From NCBI GenBank assembly GCA_963710725.1, contig CAVQBJ010000002.1, positions 186,001-250,000 of the forward strand: DNA of 64,000 nt, written 5' to 3'. Position 1 is the stretch's first letter; the number at the start of each line of letters is the position of its first letter. The translations under genes and the position numbers were made by a program. Below, piece after piece: positions 47,098 to 57,568 of the stretch. Below the pieces are notes generated by a model. That model did not search any database. It saw only the letters and a list, made by a program, of their open reading frames with translations, and was not told where the DNA came from. The stretch is from CAVQBJ01 sp963710725 (lineage in GTDB: Bacteria > Actinomycetota > Thermoleophilia > Solirubrobacterales > Solirubrobacteraceae).

Positions 47098-48122
47098 GCG
47101 ACGGCGCCACACCAGAGACCCGCGAGCAGGTTCTCGACTGGATCCGGGCCGGGGAGCGCTTCATCCTCGTCACCCACGAGAACGCCGACGGCGACGCGCT
47201 CGGATCGCTCGTCGCGATGCAGGGCCTGCTCACCGCGCTCGGCAAGGACTCGATCGCGTTCATGGCGCCCGAGGAGTTCCCGCTGCCCTACGAGTACCGG
47301 TTCGTGCGCCTCGATGGCATCGTCTCGACCCCGCCCAAGGATGTCGATCAGCGCAAGATCATCTTCCTCGACTGCGGCAACATCGACCGCAACCCCGCAC
47401 ACGGCCTGTTCGGCGGCGCGGAGCTGCTCAACATCGATCACCACCACGACAACACCCGCTTCGGCACGCTCGACTACGTCCTGCCCGACGCGTCGTGCAC
47501 CGCGGAGATCGTGTGGGACCTCATGCACGGGCTCGGCGTGGAGCCGACGCCGCCGATGGCCGAGGCGCTGTACGTCGGTCTCATCACCGACACGGGCCGG
47601 TTCATGTACGAGAACACCGGCCCCCGTGCCCATGAGATGGCCGCTGAGCTGATTGCGTCCGGCGTCGACGTGCAGGGCATCTACCGGCGGCTGTACGAGG
47701 ACATGCCGGTCGCCAAGCTCGCGCTGCTCGCCCGCGCGCTTCGCAACGTGACCCGCTTCGACGACGGTGCGCTGGTGTTCGCCTACCTGACCGCGGAGGA
47801 CTTCGCCGAGACGGAGGCCGAGGAGAGCTACTCCGAGGGCATCATCGACCAGCTGCGCGCGGTGCAGGGCGCGAAGGTGGCTGCGCTCAGCCGCGAGCTG
47901 ACCGGCGAGGATCGCCGCGCCGAGCGCAAGGTGTCGCTGCGCGCCGTCGACGACGACGTCGATGTCTCGGCGATCGCGCGCGCCCAGGGCGGCGGCGGCC
48001 ATCGCCGCGCCGCCGGCTTCTCGACCGATCTCGAGGTCGAGGAGCTCGTGGTGTTCCTGCGCCGCGCGGTGGCCGAGCAGCTCGGAACGGCCGCCGGCTC
48101 GCCCACGCCGACCGCTGCCTGA
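47094..48122 (+). CDS. nrnA: DHH/DHHA1 phosphoesterase (NrnA-type oligoribonuclease / pAp phosphatase)
   Basis: 342 residues from a GTG overlapping the rbfA stop. Metal-binding motifs are H28-x-N-x-D-x-D in VTHENADGDALGS, the aspartates of FLDCGN and NIDHHHDN. GGGGHRRAAGF marks DHHA1. NrnA-type enzymes degrade very short RNAs and may remove phosphate from pAp. Its place between rbfA and truB is a common actinobacterial and firmicute order. Coupling to rbfA links it to ribosome and RNA turnover. Confidence 0.93.
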   Translation: MSDGATPETREQVLDWIRAGERFILVTHENADGDALGSLVAMQGLLTALGKDSIAFMAPEEFPLPYEYRFVRLDGIVSTPPKDVDQRKIIFLDCGNIDRNPAHGLFGGAELLNIDHHHDNTRFGTLDYVLPDASCTAEIVWDLMHGLGVEPTPPMAEALYVGLITDTGRFMYENTGPRAHEMAAELIASGVDVQGIYRRLYEDMPVAKLALLARALRNVTRFDDGALVFAYLTAEDFAETEAEESYSEGIIDQLRAVQGAKVAALSRELTGEDRRAERKVSLRAVDDDVDVSAIARAQGGGGHRRAAGFSTDLEVEELVVFLRRAVAEQLGTAAGSPTPTAA

Positions 48123-48133
48123 CCCGCGGCGCC

Positions 48134-49042
48134 GTGGACGGCGTACTGCTCATCGACAAGCCCGCGGGCATGACCTCGCACGGCGTCGTCGCCGTCGTGC
48201 GGCGCGCCCTACGCACGGGGCCGGAGCGGATCCGCGTCGGCCACGCCGGCACGCTCGACCCGTTCGCCACCGGGCTGCTGCTGGTCCTGGTCGGGCGCGC
48301 GACGCGCCTGCAGCCGTTGTTGATGGCGCTGCCCAAGCGCTACGAGACCCTCGCCCGCCTCGGGGCGACGTCGAGCACGCTCGATCCCGAGGGGGAGATC
48401 ACCGAGACCGGACGCCTCCCGCCCGACCCACCGCCGCTGCCGACCGGACCGCTGCGCCAGCGCCCGCCGCGCTATTCGGCCGTGAAGGTCGACGGCGAGC
48501 GGGCGTACGCCCGCGCACGGCGCGGCGAGACGTTCGAGCTGGCCGAGCGCACCGTGACCGTCTATCGCTTCGCGCAGACCTGGCGGGAGGGCGATCGCGC
48601 CGCCTATGAGATCGAGTGCTCGGCCGGCACGTACGTGCGCAGCCTGATCGCCGATCTCGGCGACGCCTACTGCCTGGAGCTGCGCCGCACCGACATCGGT
48701 CCGTTCTCGGTGCGCGACGCCACACCGCCCCCGCGCCCGGACGACGCCCCGACGCTCGCGCCGCTCGGCCTCGAGCGGGCGCTCGCCTTCCTGCCGAGCG
48801 CCCGCCTCAGCGGCGACGCCGCGCGCCGGGCGTCCCACGGGGTCGCCCTCGCCGCCGACGAGCTGCGCCTCGAGACGCCGACCGCCGGCCGGCGGCCGGG
48901 CGGCGGGCCGCCCGACGCCGGCGGGCCGGCCGCCGACGAGCTGGTGCTGCTGGCCGACGAGGCCGGCGCGCTCGCCGTTGCCGAGCCGCGGAGCGGGCCC
49001 GAGGGAGCGATGTACAAACCGGTCATCGGCTTTCGAGGCTGA
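48134..49042 (+). CDS. truB: tRNA pseudouridine-55 synthase
   Basis: 302 residues from a GTG 11 nt after the nrnA stop. The catalytic Asp is D42 in HAGTLDPFATGLL. The RNA-binding KRYETLARLGATSSTLDPEG and PPRYSAVKVDGERAY are intact. It makes pseudouridine 55 in tRNA. The C-terminal 70 residues are Gly/Pro/Ala-rich where other TruBs have a PUA domain, so that part is degenerate or replaced. Confidence 0.94.
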   Translation: MDGVLLIDKPAGMTSHGVVAVVRRALRTGPERIRVGHAGTLDPFATGLLLVLVGRATRLQPLLMALPKRYETLARLGATSSTLDPEGEITETGRLPPDPPPLPTGPLRQRPPRYSAVKVDGERAYARARRGETFELAERTVTVYRFAQTWREGDRAAYEIECSAGTYVRSLIADLGDAYCLELRRTDIGPFSVRDATPPPRPDDAPTLAPLGLERALAFLPSARLSGDAARRASHGVALAADELRLETPTAGRRPGGGPPDAGGPAADELVLLADEAGALAVAEPRSGPEGAMYKPVIGFRG

Positions 49043-49063
49043 ACCTCATAGGCTTCCTGGCCC

Positions 49064-49963
49064 GTGAAGGTCACGCTCCTGCCCGATGTCGAGCCCCGAC
49101 CGCGCCGCCTCGCGGTCGGGATGTTCGACGGCGTGCACCTCGGTCACCGCGAGGTGATCCGTGGTGCCGAAAGCGTGCTCACCTTCGATCCCCATCCCGC
49201 CGCGGTCGTGGCGCCCGCCCACGCCCCGAAGCTGCTCACCGACCTTCCCCGCAAGGCCGAGCTCATCGAGGAGCTCGGCGTGCAGGAGCTGATCGTGATC
49301 CCGTTCGACGAGGCGTTCGCGGCCCGGGACGCGGACCAGTTCATCGAGGACGTGCTCGTCGATGCGCTCGCGGCCACCGACGTGTCGGTCGGCGAGAACT
49401 TCCGCTTCGGCCACCGCGCGCGCGGCGACGTCAGGCTGCTGGCCGCCGATGAGCGCTTCCGCACCCACGTCGCGCCGCTCGTGGAGGTCGACGGGGAGAT
49501 AGTGTCGTCGAGCCACATCCGCGGCCTGGTGCTCGCCGGCGAGGTCGACGCGGCGACCCACTTCCTCGGCCGGCCGTTCTTCATGCACGGGGAGGTGGCG
49601 CACGGCGACAAGCGCGGTCGCGAGCTCGGGTATCCGACGGCGAACCTCATCCCCGACGAGCGCCTCGTCTGTCCCGGGCACGGCGTCTACGCGGCGTTCG
49701 CCGACACCCCGGGTCGAGGCGGCGGGCCGCGTCCGGCGGCGGTGAGCATCGGTGTCCGCCCGACCTTCGGATCGGGCCGGGGCGAGCTCGTCGAGGTCTA
49801 CATCCTCGACTTCGACGGAGATCTCTACGGACAGGAGCTGCGCGTCGACTTCCTCGCTCGCCTGCGCGGGGAGCGACGGTTCGACTCCGTGGAGGCCCTC
49901 GTGGAGCAGATGGCCGGCGACGTCGAGCAGGCCCGCGAGATCGTGGCCCGGACCGCGCGCTGA
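49064..49963 (+). CDS. ribF: Bifunctional riboflavin kinase / FMN adenylyltransferase
   Basis: 299 residues from a GTG. The FMN adenylyltransferase half has GMFDGVHLGHREV and ENFRFGHRARG. The flavokinase half (from about residue 165) has LGYPTANLIPDE and GVYAA, then VSIGVRPTFG. It makes FMN and FAD. The first half is shorter than usual because the stretch between HREVIRGAES and LTFDPHPAA is reduced, yet the nucleotide-binding motifs are kept. It follows truB by 21 nt. Confidence 0.95.
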   Translation: MKVTLLPDVEPRPRRLAVGMFDGVHLGHREVIRGAESVLTFDPHPAAVVAPAHAPKLLTDLPRKAELIEELGVQELIVIPFDEAFAARDADQFIEDVLVDALAATDVSVGENFRFGHRARGDVRLLAADERFRTHVAPLVEVDGEIVSSSHIRGLVLAGEVDAATHFLGRPFFMHGEVAHGDKRGRELGYPTANLIPDERLVCPGHGVYAAFADTPGRGGGPRPAAVSIGVRPTFGSGRGELVEVYILDFDGDLYGQELRVDFLARLRGERRFDSVEALVEQMAGDVEQAREIVARTAR

Positions 49964-50008
49964 GCGTGTGAGCCGGCCCGGGCCACTCTGCTACCGTTTG
50001 GCGCCGCA

Positions 50009-50278
50009 ATGACCTTGACCCTTGATCGCAAGCGCGAGATCGTCGCCCAGTTCGGCGCGAGCGAGAACGACACCGGCAATACCCGCGTGCAGGTGGCGCT
50101 GCTCACCGAGCGCATCAACCACCTCACCGAGCATCTGCGCGAGCAGAAGAAGGATCACCACTCGCGTCGCGGGCTGCTCATGCTCGTCGGGCGCCGCCGC
50201 CGCTTCCTCGACTACCTCCAGCGCGAGGACCTCGAGGGCTATCGCGCGCTCATCAAGGAACTCGGGCTGCGCAAGTGA
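50009..50278 (+). CDS. rpsO: 30S ribosomal protein S15
   Basis: 89 residues, the family length. DTGNTRVQVALLTERINHLTEHL and KKDHHSRRGLLMLVGRRRRFLDYL are the S15 signatures. TACCGT (49992-49997) lies 11 nt before the ATG and may be its own -10, giving a nearly leaderless message. In most bacteria rpsO precedes pnp directly; here a peroxiredoxin and a DsbA-like gene come between. Confidence 0.97.
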   Translation: MTLTLDRKREIVAQFGASENDTGNTRVQVALLTERINHLTEHLREQKKDHHSRRGLLMLVGRRRRFLDYLQREDLEGYRALIKELGLRK

Positions 50279-50742
50279 GCGTGCTGGCGGCGGGTATCCC
50301 GGCGCCGTCCTTCTCCCTGGCCCGGCCCGGGAAGCCCTATACCGAGGCCGATCTGCTCGGCCACACGACGATCCTCGTCTTCTATCCGTTCGCGTTCAGT
50401 CCGGTGTGCACCGATCAACTGGCGCTCTACGAGGAGGTGCTCGACGAGCTGCGGGCGCAGGGAGCGGAGATCTACGGGGTGTCGTGCGACAGCCCGTATG
50501 CCCAGACGGCGTTCGTCGAGAAGCTCGGCGTGACGATCCCGCAGCTGTCGGACTTCGAGCCCAAGGGCGCGACGTGCCGCGCGTTCGGCGTCCTGCACGA
50601 GGGCGGATTCCCGCAGCGCGCGCTGGTGGTCATCGGGCCCGACGGCGTCGTGCGCTGGAGCTATGAGGCCGACACGCCCGGCGAGCTGCCCGGCGTGAAC
50701 CTGCTCTTCGACGGCCTCGCGGCCGTCGGGCAGACCGCCTGA
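50275..50742 (+). CDS. Peroxiredoxin (AhpE/BCP type)
   Basis: 155 residues from a GTG overlapping the rpsO stop. The peroxidatic Cys is C45 in FYPFAFSPVCTDQL. Further cysteines are in YGVSCDSPY and GATCRAFG, but no resolving Cys is at the BCP position (five residues on), so it looks AhpE-like or 1-Cys. It reduces peroxides in the cytoplasm using a thiol donor. The thioredoxin-like DsbA protein next door could be that partner; this is inferred. Confidence 0.9.
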   Translation: MSVLAAGIPAPSFSLARPGKPYTEADLLGHTTILVFYPFAFSPVCTDQLALYEEVLDELRAQGAEIYGVSCDSPYAQTAFVEKLGVTIPQLSDFEPKGATCRAFGVLHEGGFPQRALVVIGPDGVVRWSYEADTPGELPGVNLLFDGLAAVGQTA

Positions 50743-50772
50743 GCACCCGCACCGCCTACCCTCAACCCTGCG

Positions 50773-51315
50773 ATGGCCGATCTGCGCAGCGCCGCGCTGG
50801 AGCCCGTCACCGAGGCGGACTGGGCGCGGGGAGACCCCGGCGCCGTCCTGGTGATCTTCTATGCCGACTTCGCCTGCGTGCACTGCGCGCTCGCGCACGC
50901 GCGGCTGCGGGCGCTGCCGATCCGGCGTGTGTTTCGCCACTTCGCGCTGCGCAGCCGCCACCCGCGGTCGCTGGCGCTCGCCGGCGCGGCCGAGGCGGCC
51001 GGTCGCCAGGGCGCGTTCTGGCCGATGCACGATTCGCTCTTCGAGGACCAGGCGCACCTCGACGACCCTCATCTGTGGTCGCGCGTCGAGGCGCTCGGCC
51101 TCGACCTGGAGCGCTTCGAGCGCGACCGCCGCGACCCCGACGTCCTCGAGAAGATCACCGATCAGGTACGGGCGGCGATGCGAGCGGGGATCGCCGCGAC
51201 GCCGACACTCGTCGTCGACGGGCGCCTGCATCCGGGGCCGCCGGACGACGCCCTGCTCCGGCGCCTCGCGGGCGGCTCGGCGCCGGTGGGACGAGCCCCG
51301 GGTTCGCTAAGCTGA
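50773..51315 (+). CDS. DsbA-family thiol oxidoreductase (CVHC)
   Basis: 180 residues with no signal peptide, so probably cytoplasmic. The active site is C35-V-H-C38 in FYADFACVHCALAH, and the cis-proline loop is AATPTLVVDG. A helical insert (HDSLFEDQAHLDDPHLW) fits the DsbA/FrnE class. TACCCT (50757-50762) lies 10 nt before the ATG with no ribosome-binding site. It may recycle the peroxiredoxin upstream or isomerise disulfides. The end is Pro/Ser-rich. Confidence 0.88.
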   Translation: MADLRSAALEPVTEADWARGDPGAVLVIFYADFACVHCALAHARLRALPIRRVFRHFALRSRHPRSLALAGAAEAAGRQGAFWPMHDSLFEDQAHLDDPHLWSRVEALGLDLERFERDRRDPDVLEKITDQVRAAMRAGIAATPTLVVDGRLHPGPPDDALLRRLAGGSAPVGRAPGSLS

Positions 51316-51390
51316 CGCGGTTCGGACACGTAAGAGAATCAAAGCGAAACGAGCCGCCGACCGACGGGCGGACAGGAAGGCAGCAACCAC

Positions 51391-53682
<2,292 letters not shown>

Positions 53683-53779
53683 GCGGCCGGCTCACGGGAA
53701 AAAGGGTTTCCGAGCGCCGCCCGTCCCGCCCCGCTCCGGGGTGACGCACGAGGGACGGGCCGCGCCCGGAACGGCCGCG

Positions 53780-55084
53780 ATGCTCGACGAACACCGCATT
53801 ACCACCCTGGCCTCCGGCGTGCGCGTCGTCACCGAGCCCGTGCCCGCGGTGCGCTCGGTCGCGCTCGGGGCCTGGATCGGGATCGGCTCGGCCGACGAGT
53901 CAGACCCGGAGGCGGGGCTCTCGCACCTGCTCGAGCACATGCTCTTCCGCGGGACCGCGCGCTTCGGCTCGGAGGAGATCGATCAGATCTTCGACGGCAT
54001 GGGCGCCGAGATCAACGCGGGCACCGGCAAGGAGAGCACGTCGGTGTTCACGCGCGTGCTCGACCGCCATCTCGAGCGCGCGTTCGACGTCATGAGCGAC
54101 ATGATCTGGCGGCCGACGTTCGGCGAGCTCGAGGCCGAGCGGGAGGTCGTGCTCGAGGAGATCGCGATGTACGACGACGATCCGCAGGACCGGGTCTTCG
54201 ACGTGCTCGGCCAGGCCGTCTTCGGCGAGCATCCGCTCGGGCGGGCCGTGCTCGGGCGCGCCGACGTGGTCGGGGGCGCGAGCGTGGAGCAGCTCGCCGC
54301 GTTCCACGCCGGGCGCTACGTGCCGAGCAACGTCGTCATCGCCGCCGCCGGATCGATCGATCACGACGCGCTGGTCGCGCTCGTGGAGCGGGCCGGCGTC
54401 GAGCGCACCGGCGCCCACGCGCCGGCGCCGCCCGCGCCCCCGGGCGAGCTGCAGCCGCAAGTCTGCTTCGTGACCAAGGACACCGAGCAGTACCACGTGT
54501 GCCTCGGCGGCCCCGGCATCCGGCGCGACGACGAGCGCCGCTACGCCCTGCGCGTGCTCGACAACATCCTCGGCGGGACGTCGTCCTCGCGGCTGTTCCA
54601 GGCGGTGCGCGAGCGCCGCGGGCTCGCCTACTCGGTGTTCTCCTTCGAGAGCCTCTACGCCCACACCGGGCAGGTCGGCCTGTACGTCGGCACGCGCCCC
54701 GAGCAGCTGAGCGAGGCGATGAAGGTGCTGGCCGAGGAGCTGCACCGCTTCGTCGCCGACCCGGCCAGCGAGGAGGAGATCGAGCGCTCGCGGGAGAACG
54801 TCAAGGGCCGCATCGTGCTCTCGCTCGAGAGCACGACGGCGCGCATGAACCGGCTCGGTACGTCGGTCCTGTGCGACCTGCCGATCCTCTCCGTCGACGA
54901 GGTCATCGACCGCATCGACGCCGTCACGATCGACGACGTGCGCGCGCTCGCCGCGGAGCTGTTCGCGCCCGCCGCGCTGTCGGCCGCGGGGGTCGGGGCC
55001 GACGAGGACGCCTTCCGCGGCGCGCTCGCGCCGCTCGGAGGCCCCACCGGGGCCGCGGGCGTGGCGAGCGAGCGCGCCGCCTGA
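53780..55084 (+). CDS. M16 family zinc metallopeptidase (pitrilysin/MPP-like)
   Basis: 434 residues from the ATG at 53780. The inverted zinc motif HxxEH is H49-LLE-H53, and the third ligand is in EVVLEEIAMYDDDP (about E129). The second, non-catalytic half has the RRGLAYSVFSF loop. This is the single-chain form of about 430 residues common beside pnp in Actinobacteria. It cuts peptides in the cytoplasm or at the membrane; the substrate is unknown. Sequence upstream of the ATG in this frame is not homologous. TGATG joins it to dapB. Confidence 0.92.
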   Translation: MLDEHRITTLASGVRVVTEPVPAVRSVALGAWIGIGSADESDPEAGLSHLLEHMLFRGTARFGSEEIDQIFDGMGAEINAGTGKESTSVFTRVLDRHLERAFDVMSDMIWRPTFGELEAEREVVLEEIAMYDDDPQDRVFDVLGQAVFGEHPLGRAVLGRADVVGGASVEQLAAFHAGRYVPSNVVIAAAGSIDHDALVALVERAGVERTGAHAPAPPAPPGELQPQVCFVTKDTEQYHVCLGGPGIRRDDERRYALRVLDNILGGTSSSRLFQAVRERRGLAYSVFSFESLYAHTGQVGLYVGTRPEQLSEAMKVLAEELHRFVADPASEEEIERSRENVKGRIVLSLESTTARMNRLGTSVLCDLPILSVDEVIDRIDAVTIDDVRALAAELFAPAALSAAGVGADEDAFRGALAPLGGPTGAAGVASERAA

Positions 55085-55761
55085 TGATTCGCGTCGCCGT
55101 CGCCGGCGCGGCCGGGCGCATGGGTCAGGCCGTGTGCGCCGCTGTCACCGGCGCCGACGACTTGGAGCTGAGCGGCCGCGCCGACCCGGCGCTCGGCATC
55201 GAGCTCGCCGCCGTGCTCGGCGGCGCCGACGTCGTGGTCGACTTCACGCAGCCCGACACGGCGCTCGCCAACGCGCTCGCCTGCGTGCAGGCCGGCGTCC
55301 ACGTCGTCGTCGGCACCACCGGGTTCGACCTCGCCCCGCTCGAGCAGGCGCGCACGCCACCCGGGCGACCGCCGGCGAACGTGTTCATCGCGCCGAACTT
55401 CGCGATCGGCGCCGTGCTGATGATGCGCTTCGCCGCCGAGGCGGCCCGTCACATGGCCAAGGCCGAGATCATCGAGCTCCACCACGACGGCAAGATCGAC
55501 GCGCCGAGCGGGACGGCCGCGCGCACCGCCGCGCTCATGGCCGAGGCGAGCGGGCGCGACGCGCCGCCGATCCACTCCGTGCGCCTGCCCGGACTCGTCG
55601 CCCACCAGGAGGTCATCCTCGGCGACGTCGGCCAGACGCTGACGATCCGCCACGACTCGATCGCTCGGGAATCGTTCATGCCCGGCGTCCTGCTCGCCGT
55701 CCGGCGTGTGCCGACGCTCGAGCGCTCACCGCTCGTCGGTCTGGAGCACCTGCTGTTCTGA
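55084..55761 (+). CDS. dapB: 4-hydroxy-tetrahydrodipicolinate reductase
   Basis: 225 residues; ATG overlaps the peptidase stop by one base. The NAD(P) motif GAAGRMGQAV, VDFTQPDTAL and GTTGF are followed by APNFAIGAVLM and the catalytic HHDGKIDAPSGTA. It makes tetrahydrodipicolinate for lysine and diaminopimelate. It is about 20-45 residues shorter than typical DapB, mainly between the NAD domain's first strands. dapA is 6.4 kb downstream. Confidence 0.94.
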   Translation: MIRVAVAGAAGRMGQAVCAAVTGADDLELSGRADPALGIELAAVLGGADVVVDFTQPDTALANALACVQAGVHVVVGTTGFDLAPLEQARTPPGRPPANVFIAPNFAIGAVLMMRFAAEAARHMAKAEIIELHHDGKIDAPSGTAARTAALMAEASGRDAPPIHSVRLPGLVAHQEVILGDVGQTLTIRHDSIARESFMPGVLLAVRRVPTLERSPLVGLEHLLF

Positions 55762-55787
55762 GCGTCGACGGCGCGGATCCGCCTGCC

Positions 55788-56132
55788 GTGCTCATCGCGG
55801 TGACCGACCACGCCGCCGAGCGCTTCCGCCAGCGCGTCCCGACCCGCCAGGGCGAGCTCGACCCGCGCGGCGAGATCGTGCAGCGTGTGAGCCGCGCCTG
55901 GAGCGCCGGACGCGTGAGCTCCACGCCTCCCGGATCCGGCGGTGGGCGGCGCGAGGTCCCGGCCGGCTCGCTGTACGTCTCCGACCTCCTCGACCGCGAC
56001 CTCGTCTTCGTGTGCCGCCACGACGCGCGCGGCGGCGAGCTCATCGTCATCACCCTGTGGGAGACCGAGCGGCTCGGGCCCGCCCGCGTCCCCCGCCGCT
56101 TCACCGACGCGCTGCGCGAGCCGCGGCGCTGA
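55788..56132 (+). CDS. Small hypothetical protein (114 aa)
   Basis: Starts at GTG 55788 or GTG 55800, 26 nt or more after dapB. A conserved-looking start TDHAAERFRQRVPTR has spaced His and Arg residues. Then comes a basic middle and a strand-rich end (RDLVFVCRHDARGGELIVIT, LWETE). That pattern (DHAxxRxxxRx... and a beta hairpin with VVITLW) recalls small DUF4258-like proteins, but I cannot be sure. No membrane segment. Confidence 0.55.
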   Translation: MLIAVTDHAAERFRQRVPTRQGELDPRGEIVQRVSRAWSAGRVSSTPPGSGGGRREVPAGSLYVSDLLDRDLVFVCRHDARGGELIVITLWETERLGPARVPRRFTDALREPRR

Positions 56133-56182
56133 GGCCGGGCCACCCCGCTGGCGTCGTCTAACCGTCCACGCTCGTCGCGGCG

Positions 56183-57142
56183 ATGAAAGCGCGCGGCCCC
56201 GGCCGCCGAGACAAGGGGGAGACGCTCCCCGCCGCCCCCGTCTCCCCGTCTCGTCCCGCCGCCATGTCACCTCACTCGCTCCACCGCGGCGTGCGCGCAC
56301 GCTCGCGCGCGCAGGCCTTCGCGCTGCGTCTGGCCGCCGTGGCCGTCAGCGTCGCCGTGGCCGGCGGCGCCCTTGCCGGCCCGGCCGCGGCCTGGACGGG
56401 GAGCGTCCTCGCGAGAGTGGCCCAGGTTCCGGTGGCCCTTCCCATGATGGGCGTCCCCTACCGCGAGCTGCTGCAGGTGGCCCCGCAGCTGGCCGCGGGC
56501 GGATCGTCAATCGGGTACGGCGCCACGCTCGCCTCCGCGCCGGCCGGCGCCGGGTCGATCGCCGTCGTGCGCCCCGGCGCCACCGTCGACGTGCATCGCT
56601 CGCCCGACGGACCGGTCGTCGAGCAGCTCGACTCGACGACCGACACGAGCTCGCTCGAGCGCGCGTTCACCGTCTACGCGGTGGCCGGCGGACGGTGGCT
56701 TGGCGTGTCGGTCCCGGCGCTCGGCGGTCACCTCGGCTGGATCGCCGCGAGCGCGGCGGCGCTGCTCGTCCGCCCGGCCGAGCAGGCGATCCGCGTGTCG
56801 CTCTCGGCGCGGCGCCTGTGGCTGCTCGACGACGGTCGCGTCGTGCTCTCGACGCTCGTCGTGATCGGCGCCGCGAGCACGCCCACGCCGCCCGGCCAGT
56901 TCTCGGTCGACGACATCGTGCATTTCACGCCGGCCAGCCCGGAGTACGGCATCGGCGCGCTGGCGCTCTCCGTGCCGCCGCCCGGGCGCAACTGGGTGTA
57001 CTGGCGCGTGGCCATCCACGGCGAGAACAACCTCGGCACGCTCGGCGGAACCGGCAGCCTCGGCTGCGTGCACGTCCCGACGGCCGACCTGCGGCGCCTG
57101 CTCGAGGTGCCGGTCGGCACGCCGGTCGACATCGTCACGTAG
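56183..57142 (+). CDS. Secreted L,D-transpeptidase (YkuD domain)
   Basis: 319 residues. A long positively charged start leads to a signal peptide with core LRLAAVAVSVAVAGGALAGP; a start at ATG 56264 would give a more usual signal length. An SH3-like domain (about 110-195) precedes YkuD (about 200-319). The catalytic motif is HGENN...GSLGCVHVP with Cys in GCVH. These enzymes make 3-3 cross-links between diaminopimelate residues in peptidoglycan, in line with dapB and dapA nearby. Confidence 0.9.
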   Translation: MKARGPGRRDKGETLPAAPVSPSRPAAMSPHSLHRGVRARSRAQAFALRLAAVAVSVAVAGGALAGPAAAWTGSVLARVAQVPVALPMMGVPYRELLQVAPQLAAGGSSIGYGATLASAPAGAGSIAVVRPGATVDVHRSPDGPVVEQLDSTTDTSSLERAFTVYAVAGGRWLGVSVPALGGHLGWIAASAAALLVRPAEQAIRVSLSARRLWLLDDGRVVLSTLVVIGAASTPTPPGQFSVDDIVHFTPASPEYGIGALALSVPPPGRNWVYWRVAIHGENNLGTLGGTGSLGCVHVPTADLRRLLEVPVGTPVDIVT

Positions 57143-57161
57143 CGGCCGCCGCGCGCCGGAT

Positions 57162-57401
57162 GCGAGAGGAGCTGGGCGATCGGCGCGACGGCGAGGCCGG
57201 CGGCGGTCCGGCCGGGTGTGACGCGACGGTGGCCGGTGCGCCGTGGGGGGACGCTGCGGCCGCGCAGGTGTGTCGTGTGGCGGTTGCGAGAGGAGCTCGG
57301 CGACGGAGAGGCCGGCGGCGGCCCGGCCCGGTGTGACGCGACGGTGGCCGGTGCGCCGTGCGGTTGACGCTGCGGCCGCGCAAGTGTGTCGTGTGGCGGT
57401 T
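57162..57401 (+). repeat. Tandem repeat of two long units (124 and 116 bp)
   Basis: Unit 1 (57162-57285) and unit 2 (57286-57401) both begin GCGAGAGGAGCT and share GTGTGACGCGACGGTGGCCG and CTGCGGCCGCGCA(G/A)GTGTGTCG. Unit 2 lacks 8 bp. They sit in the 426-bp gap between the L,D-transpeptidase gene and convergent recD2, just before dispersed-repeat copy 3, whose upstream word (GCAAGTGTGTCG) they include. Confidence 0.8.
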
Positions 57402-57540
57402 GCGGCCACCGCATGGCGCGGGGTGTGCGCCCGTAGGCACACCCCGCGGCGCGAAAGCGACCACACCCTTCGTGCGAGAGCCACGAGACCGTGTCACGTG
57501 CGGGCGGCGGGTTGCGCTGAGGCCGCGCGAGTGTGTCGCG
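57365..57540 (+). repeat. Dispersed repeat region, copy 3 (hairpin core 57420-57469)
   Basis: The core begins GGGGTGTG (57420-57427), has CACACCCC (57438-57445) and ends with AGCGACCACACCCTTCG, aligned to copy 1 over its 50 nt and the following 30 nt (GAGCCACGAGACCGTGTCACGTGC against GGGTCACGCGACGGTGACAAGTGC in copy 1). It is the most diverged copy. No protein-like frame. Confidence 0.6.
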
Positions 57541-57568
57541 GGCCGGGGAGGAGGCCGCGTGCCGCCGG

